The notes under the pieces are model-generated. The model was not told the DNA's origin. It searched no databases and was given only the letters and a program-made list of their open reading frames with translations. Of a stretch of 8,629 nt of DNA, positions 5,389 through 8,629 are shown in pieces. The position numbers and the translations under genes are program-made. This stretch comes from Oscillospiraceae bacterium (GTDB lineage: Bacteria; Bacillota; Clostridia; Oscillospirales; Oscillospiraceae). Numbering within the stretch: position 1 is the first letter of the stretch; each line of letters begins with the position of its first letter. Location: positions 1-8,629 of the forward strand of contig JAISKU010000189.1 in NCBI GenBank assembly GCA_031261245.1, in the 5' to 3' direction.

Positions 5389-5427
5389 GGGGGGGTGCGG
5401 GGGAACGGGGGAACGGGGGAACGGGGG
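5389..5427 (+). repeat. G-tract array with strong G-quadruplex potential
   Basis: Five G-runs (one of seven, four of five) are separated by 3-base loops: TGC and then three AAC. Within it, GGGGGAAC is repeated three times (5399-5422). This meets the standard G-quadruplex pattern by a wide margin. The G-rich strand is the + strand, so a guaB 3' transcript would carry the C-rich complement. Confidence 0.8.
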
Positions 5428-5514
5428 ATGCGGGACGGGACGCCGAGGACGGCGTCCCCTACGGGACGGGGGATGCGGGGGACGGGACGCCGAGGACGGC
5501 GTCCCCTACGGGAC
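5423..5514. repeat. Tandem pair of 45/47-bp repeats with perfect hairpins
   Basis: Unit 1 (5423-5467, 45 bp) and unit 2 (5468-5514, 47 bp) are identical except for two extra G in unit 2. Each holds GGGACGCCG and CGGCGTCCC around an AGGA loop (5437-5458 and 5484-5505), then the CCCCTACGGGAC tail. A third, incomplete start (GGGGGGTGCG) follows at 5515. The single counterpart in copy A (1000-1021) has two mismatches in the stem. Confidence 0.88.
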
Positions 5515-5542
5515 GGGGGGTGCGCGGGGGACGAGGGGGCGG

Positions 5543-7045
5543 TTATTTGTTCAGGGTGTTTTCTTTGAGGACGACGTCGTGGGCGCCGCCCTCGACGATG
5601 GAGGTGGAGGAGACGAGCGTGATGCGCGCCTTTTTTTGCAGCTCCGGGACGGTGATTGCGCCGCAGTTGCACATCGTCGAGCGCACCTTGCCGAGCGTGA
5701 GCTCAAGATTGTCCTTGAGGCTGCCCGCGTAGGGGACGTAGCTGTCCACGCCCTCCTCAAAGGTGAGCTTGCCGGCCCCGCCGAGGTCGTAGCGCTGCCA
5801 GTTGCGCGCGCGGGCGCTGCCCTCTCCCCAATACTCCTTCATATACGCGCCGCCGACGGACACGCGGTTTGACGGCGATTCGTCGAAGCGCGCGAAGTAG
5901 CGGCCGAGCATGAGGAAGTCCGCGCCCATCGCGAGCGCGAGCGCGAAATGGTAGTCGTGGACGATGCCGCCGTCGGAGCAGATGGGGACGTACACGCCGG
6001 TCTGCTCATAATACTCGTCGCGGGCCTTCGCGACCTCGATAACGGCCGTGGCCTGTCCGCGGCCGATTCCCTTTTGCTCACGCGTGATGCAGATGGAGCC
6101 GCCGCCGATGCCGACCTTGACGAAATCCGCGCCGCAGTCCGCGAGGAAACGGAAACCCTCCGCGTCCACGACGTTGCCCGCGCCGATTTTCACCGTGTCG
6201 CCGTATGTATCGCGCACCCAGGCGAGCACGAGCTTCTGCCACTCCGTATACCCCTCCGAGGAGTCGATGCACAGCACGTCCGCGCCGGCCTCGACGAGCG
6301 CGGGAATGCGCTCCGCATAGTCGCGCGTGTTCACGCCCGCGCCGACGACGTATTTTTTTTGCGCGTCGAGCAGCTCCGTCGGGTTCTCCTTGTGGGAGTC
6401 GTAGTCCTTGCGGAACACCATGTACAGCAGGCGGCCGGTGTCGTCGAGAATGGGGAGCGTGTTCAGCTTGTTGTCCCAGATGATGTCGTTCGCCTCGCTG
6501 AGTGTGGTAGAGGCGGGCGCGGTGACGAGCTTTTCGAGGGGCGTCATGAACGTCGCGACGCTCTCGTCCCCGCTCATGCGCGACACGCGGTAGTCGCGGC
6601 TTGTTATCAGGCCGAGGAGCTTGCCCGTCGGCGAGCCGTCGGACGTGACGGCGACGGTGGAGTGGCCGGTTTTCTCCTTGAGCTCAAGGACATCGCGCAG
6701 CGTGGACGTCGGGGCGGCGTTGGAGTCCGAGGTGACGAAGCCGGCCTTGTAGCTCTTCACGCGGGCGACCATCAGCGCCTGCTCCTCAATCGACTGGGAG
6801 CAGTAAATAAAAGACACGCCGCCCTCCTTGGCGAGAGCGACGGCCATCTTGTCGTCACTCACCGACTGCATGATGGCCGACGTGAGCGGAATATTCATCT
6901 TTATCGCGGCCTCCTCGCCCCTCTCGAACTTCACGAGCGGACACTGAAGGCTGACATTGGCGGGCGAGCACTCGACACTTGAGTACCCCGGCACGAGCAG
7001 ATACTCCGAAAAAGTGCGGGAAGGCTCCTTGTAGATATACGCCAT
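5543..7045 (-). CDS. guaB: IMP dehydrogenase
   Basis: The 500-aa enzyme oxidises IMP to XMP with NAD+, the committed step of guanine nucleotide synthesis in the cytoplasm. The barrel starts at 1-100 (MNIPLTSAIMQSVSD at 50-64). Two CBS domains occupy about 103-220. The barrel resumes with DVLCIDSSEG (256-265, Asp261) and the catalytic loop GIGGGSICITRE (312-323, Cys319). SDGG is at 357-360 and LGRYFA, with Arg382, at 380-385. The flap RNWQRYDLGG (414-423) carries the Arg418-Tyr419 dyad, and EGG (485-487) forms the potassium-site end. All catalytic residues are present. The positions and the local sequence GGGSICITRE match, from memory, the protozoan Tritrichomonas foetus enzyme better than Escherichia coli GuaB. 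The start ATG 7045 has AGGAG (7059-7055) upstream, overlapping the TGA of the preceding membrane-protein gene, so the two are coupled. Confidence 0.97.
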   Translation of the reverse strand: MAYIYKEPSRTFSEYLLVPGYSSVECSPANVSLQCPLVKFERGEEAAIKMNIPLTSAIMQSVSDDKMAVALAKEGGVSFIYCSQSIEEQALMVARVKSYKAGFVTSDSNAAPTSTLRDVLELKEKTGHSTVAVTSDGSPTGKLLGLITSRDYRVSRMSGDESVATFMTPLEKLVTAPASTTLSEANDIIWDNKLNTLPILDDTGRLLYMVFRKDYDSHKENPTELLDAQKKYVVGAGVNTRDYAERIPALVEAGADVLCIDSSEGYTEWQKLVLAWVRDTYGDTVKIGAGNVVDAEGFRFLADCGADFVKVGIGGGSICITREQKGIGRGQATAVIEVAKARDEYYEQTGVYVPICSDGGIVHDYHFALALAMGADFLMLGRYFARFDESPSNRVSVGGAYMKEYWGEGSARARNWQRYDLGGAGKLTFEEGVDSYVPYAGSLKDNLELTLGKVRSTMCNCGAITVPELQKKARITLVSSTSIVEGGAHDVVLKENTLNK

Positions 7046-7051
7046 TGTACA

Positions 7052-8629
7052 TCACTCCTCTCTCAAAAATTTATTAACCTTTATTTTACTACGGAGATAC
7101 AACGCTGTCAATATGATGAGCGCCAAAAGCGAAATTATTTCGCTTACGCGGTAGGAGAGGGGCTCGCGATAGCTCACGGAGACGCTGCCGCCGCCGGAGG
7201 GCAGATCGACACGCACGACGCCGTTTTCACCCGCGCCGACGGTGAGCGCGCCGCCGTCGGCGTCGCGCGCGGCGTAGCCGGGGTAGTAGTAGAGCGGAAG
7301 CTCCGCGTAGTCGCCGGGGGCGGCGTTTTCATACGTGAATTCGGCGTTCGTGAAATCGCGCGAAAAGCGCGTTACGCGCGCCTCGCCGGACGGCTCCACG
7401 ACCGGCGGGCGGGACTCCAGCGCGGATTTGGCCGTGCCCTGACGCAGATACTCCTGTCCGCCGAGGTGACCGGAGTACAGCGGGGCGAGCTTGTTCGCGA
7501 GCGCGGCCGTCTGGCCGGAATTTTGCATGTAGCCGTCGATATACGGCGAGGCGGAGGCCATGACGACGAGCGCGCACGCGACGAGGATTGCGCGGCGGCG
7601 GTTTTGGCTCCCGCGGGCGATATAGGACACGGCGGCGGTGAGCGTGAGCACGAGCGCGACGGACGCGATGCAGAACCAGCGCCACGGGAACTGTACGGAC
7701 ACTAAAAGCCGCCCGAGGCCGGGGATTTTGGAGATGTACGTCCACGGGAAGAGCGTCGAGGCGAGGAAGAGCGCGACGGCGGCGAGCTTCAGCCCGCCGA
7801 GGCCGAGGGAGCCGAGGCGCGCGGCCTCGCCGTCCTCATCGCGGCGCAGAAGGTAACGCCCGAACAGGAAGAGCAGCGCGCCGATGCCGAGAATTCCGCC
7901 CACGGAGAGCGGCATACCGGTGTACGGCGCGTACAGGTCGCCGGAGAGGCCGAGGGCGTCAACGAACGTCGCGAACATCTCGGCGGGGTACACCGCGTCG
8001 GCCGCGGCGTTGGGGAAGCTGTGCATGACGTTCAGGTCGGTCGAGCCGATGTGCGCCATGGGGACGAGCACCCAGGCTCCGAGCGCCGCGACGGCGATAG
8101 CGGAGGTGAGAAGCGCGGCCAGGCGGCGGAGCTCCGCGAGGCGGCGAACGTTCGCGAGAGCGAAGAGGAGGCAGATTACGGCGGCCATCTCCACGGACAG
8201 CACGTGGCTGTTGACGACGCCGGTGAAGCCGAGGATCAGCCAGCGGCGGCCGCGCTTCTCGTCGCCGAAGAACACCTCATACATGCCGAGGAGCACGGCG
8301 GGGAGAAACGCCATCGCGATAAGCTCCCCCACCGCGGCGCGGGTGAAGATGCAGATGAGCCTGTACAGGCAGAGCGTGTAAGCGGCGGAGAGGAAAATCG
8401 CGAGGTCGCGGCGGCGCAGGAGCCTTTTGGCGCAAGTGTAGGCGAGTCCGGCAGTCGCGAGGTTTATCGCGAAGATGAAGAGCTGGTACGCGACGGTGAG
8501 CGACACGTGCAGCAGACGCAGCGCGGCGGGGAAGTACAGGAAGAGCGTCGGGTACATTATCGCGTCGGCGTAGCCGTAGCCGTTGAGGAACGTGGGGTTG
8601 AGGCGCACGGGGAACTGGCCGGAGAGAAG
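7052..8629 (-). CDS. Polytopic membrane protein, PTPS-related/YfhO-like, 5' end outside window
   Basis: The frame is open to the window edge, giving 525 residues without the N-terminus. The first residues seen, SGQFPVRLNPTFLNGYGY, followed by YPTLFLYFPA, resemble the conserved region of the 6-pyruvoyl-tetrahydropterin synthase-related membrane proteins (PF10131). That name is historical and no pterin activity is implied. These proteins and YfhO are thought to be GT-C-like glycosyl-transfer or envelope polysaccharide proteins, but the function is unproven. Roughly ten hydrophobic segments fill the first 360 residues or so. A soluble, strand-rich part then runs from about 370 to 485, probably outside the cell, with YYYPGYAA near 446. 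One last helix (about 495-510) ends in a basic tail, RSKIKVNKFLREE. The GTG at 8608 is an internal Val, not the start. guaB follows after 6 bases. Confidence 0.82.
   Translation of the reverse strand, partial: LLSGQFPVRLNPTFLNGYGYADAIMYPTLFLYFPAALRLLHVSLTVAYQLFIFAINLATAGLAYTCAKRLLRRRDLAIFLSAAYTLCLYRLICIFTRAAVGELIAMAFLPAVLLGMYEVFFGDEKRGRRWLILGFTGVVNSHVLSVEMAAVICLLFALANVRRLAELRRLAALLTSAIAVAALGAWVLVPMAHIGSTDLNVMHSFPNAAADAVYPAEMFATFVDALGLSGDLYAPYTGMPLSVGGILGIGALLFLFGRYLLRRDEDGEAARLGSLGLGGLKLAAVALFLASTLFPWTYISKIPGLGRLLVSVQFPWRWFCIASVALVLTLTAAVSYIARGSQNRRRAILVACALVVMASASPYIDGYMQNSGQTAALANKLAPLYSGHLGGQEYLRQGTAKSALESRPPVVEPSGEARVTRFSRDFTNAEFTYENAAPGDYAELPLYYYPGYAARDADGGALTVGAGENGVVRVDLPSGGGSVSVSYREPLSYRVSEIISLLALIILTALYLRSKIKVNKFLREE

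Larger units (their letters stand above)
5289..5542. repeat. Gene-free composite GC-rich repeat region (copy B)
   Basis: Between the AAA terminator and the guaB stop codon I see no gene. The stretch holds the double-hairpin module (5331-5377), a run of G-tracts (5389-5427), and two tandem units with perfect hairpins (5423-5514). These modules occur in the same order and orientation as in 841-1045. Copy B lacks the TCATTCC element found in copy A. Reading frames through it are Gly/Arg-rich and differ in every frame, which argues against coding. Confidence 0.87.

Noticed and set aside
5399..5514. CRISPR array
   Set aside because: Units are contiguous tandem repeats with internal hairpins and no unique spacers, and no cas genes are present.
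5287..5872. Several + strand frames from the copy B repeat into guaB
   Set aside because: All frames are Gly/Arg/Pro-rich through the repeat and then antisense to guaB. Coding is not supported.
5948..6982. 344-aa + strand open frame opposite guaB
   Set aside because: It is the antisense of a clear IMP dehydrogenase with all motifs. The translation is rich in Val, Ala, Arg, His and Asp without a family signature, as expected in GC-rich antisense frames.
7052..8629. 6-pyruvoyl-tetrahydropterin synthase enzyme
   Set aside because: The protein is almost all membrane helices and shows no zinc-binding His motif of PTPS. The family name is historical.
1..8629. tRNA, rRNA or riboswitch
   Set aside because: I saw no cloverleaf, rRNA-conserved stretch or recognisable riboswitch core; the guaB start has no purine-type leader because it is inside an operon.

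Overview
The window looks like chromosome from a GC-rich, spore-forming member of the Firmicutes (Clostridia, probably an Oscillospiraceae-like gut or environmental lineage). The basis is gene content: a TepA-type ClpP homologue, the sporulation pair yabP-yabQ next to divIC and a YabR-type S1 protein, and a SpoVK/CbbX-type AAA ATPase. Firmicute-style Shine-Dalgarno sites, GTG/TTG starts and GC-rich intergenic stem-loop repeats fit this. The genus cannot be named from the sequence alone.

Layout on the + strand. Positions 1-101 hold a short leader or upstream-gene tail with two hairpins, the second a rho-independent terminator. tepA follows (155-820, TTG start). Then comes a 419-base gene-free stretch (821-1239) of GC-rich stem-loop repeats that ends in a sigma-A-like promoter. 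It drives a MATE-family transporter (1240-2640). A short spacer with a perfect 12-bp palindrome and a possible sigma-E-like promoter leads into a tight cluster: yabP (2693-2980), yabQ (2983 to 3476 or 3615), divIC (3473-3739), the S1-domain gene (3775-4230) and a SpoVK/CbbX-like AAA+ ATPase (4234-5271). The cluster ends at a terminator whose loop contains the AAA gene's stop codon.

Positions 5289-5542 hold a second copy of the composite repeat, here with a strong G-quadruplex motif and two tandem units containing perfect 9-bp hairpins. On the - strand, a polytopic membrane protein of the PTPS-related/YfhO-like kind (8629-7052, 5' end outside the window) is followed 6 bases later by guaB (7045-5543), which encodes IMP dehydrogenase. 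The two form an operon convergent with the AAA gene, and the 5255-5288 hairpin can serve both directions.

The + strand cluster joins spore-envelope genes (yabP, yabQ), division (divIC), RNA binding (S1) and a remodelling ATPase, an extension of the known yabO-P-Q-divIC-yabR neighbourhood. The points most worth a second look are the yabQ/divIC junction (a 143-bp overlap or a frameshift), the duplicated composite repeat with its G4 tract, and the protozoan-like active-site signature of the IMP dehydrogenase. I did not find a convincing wholly new multi-gene system.
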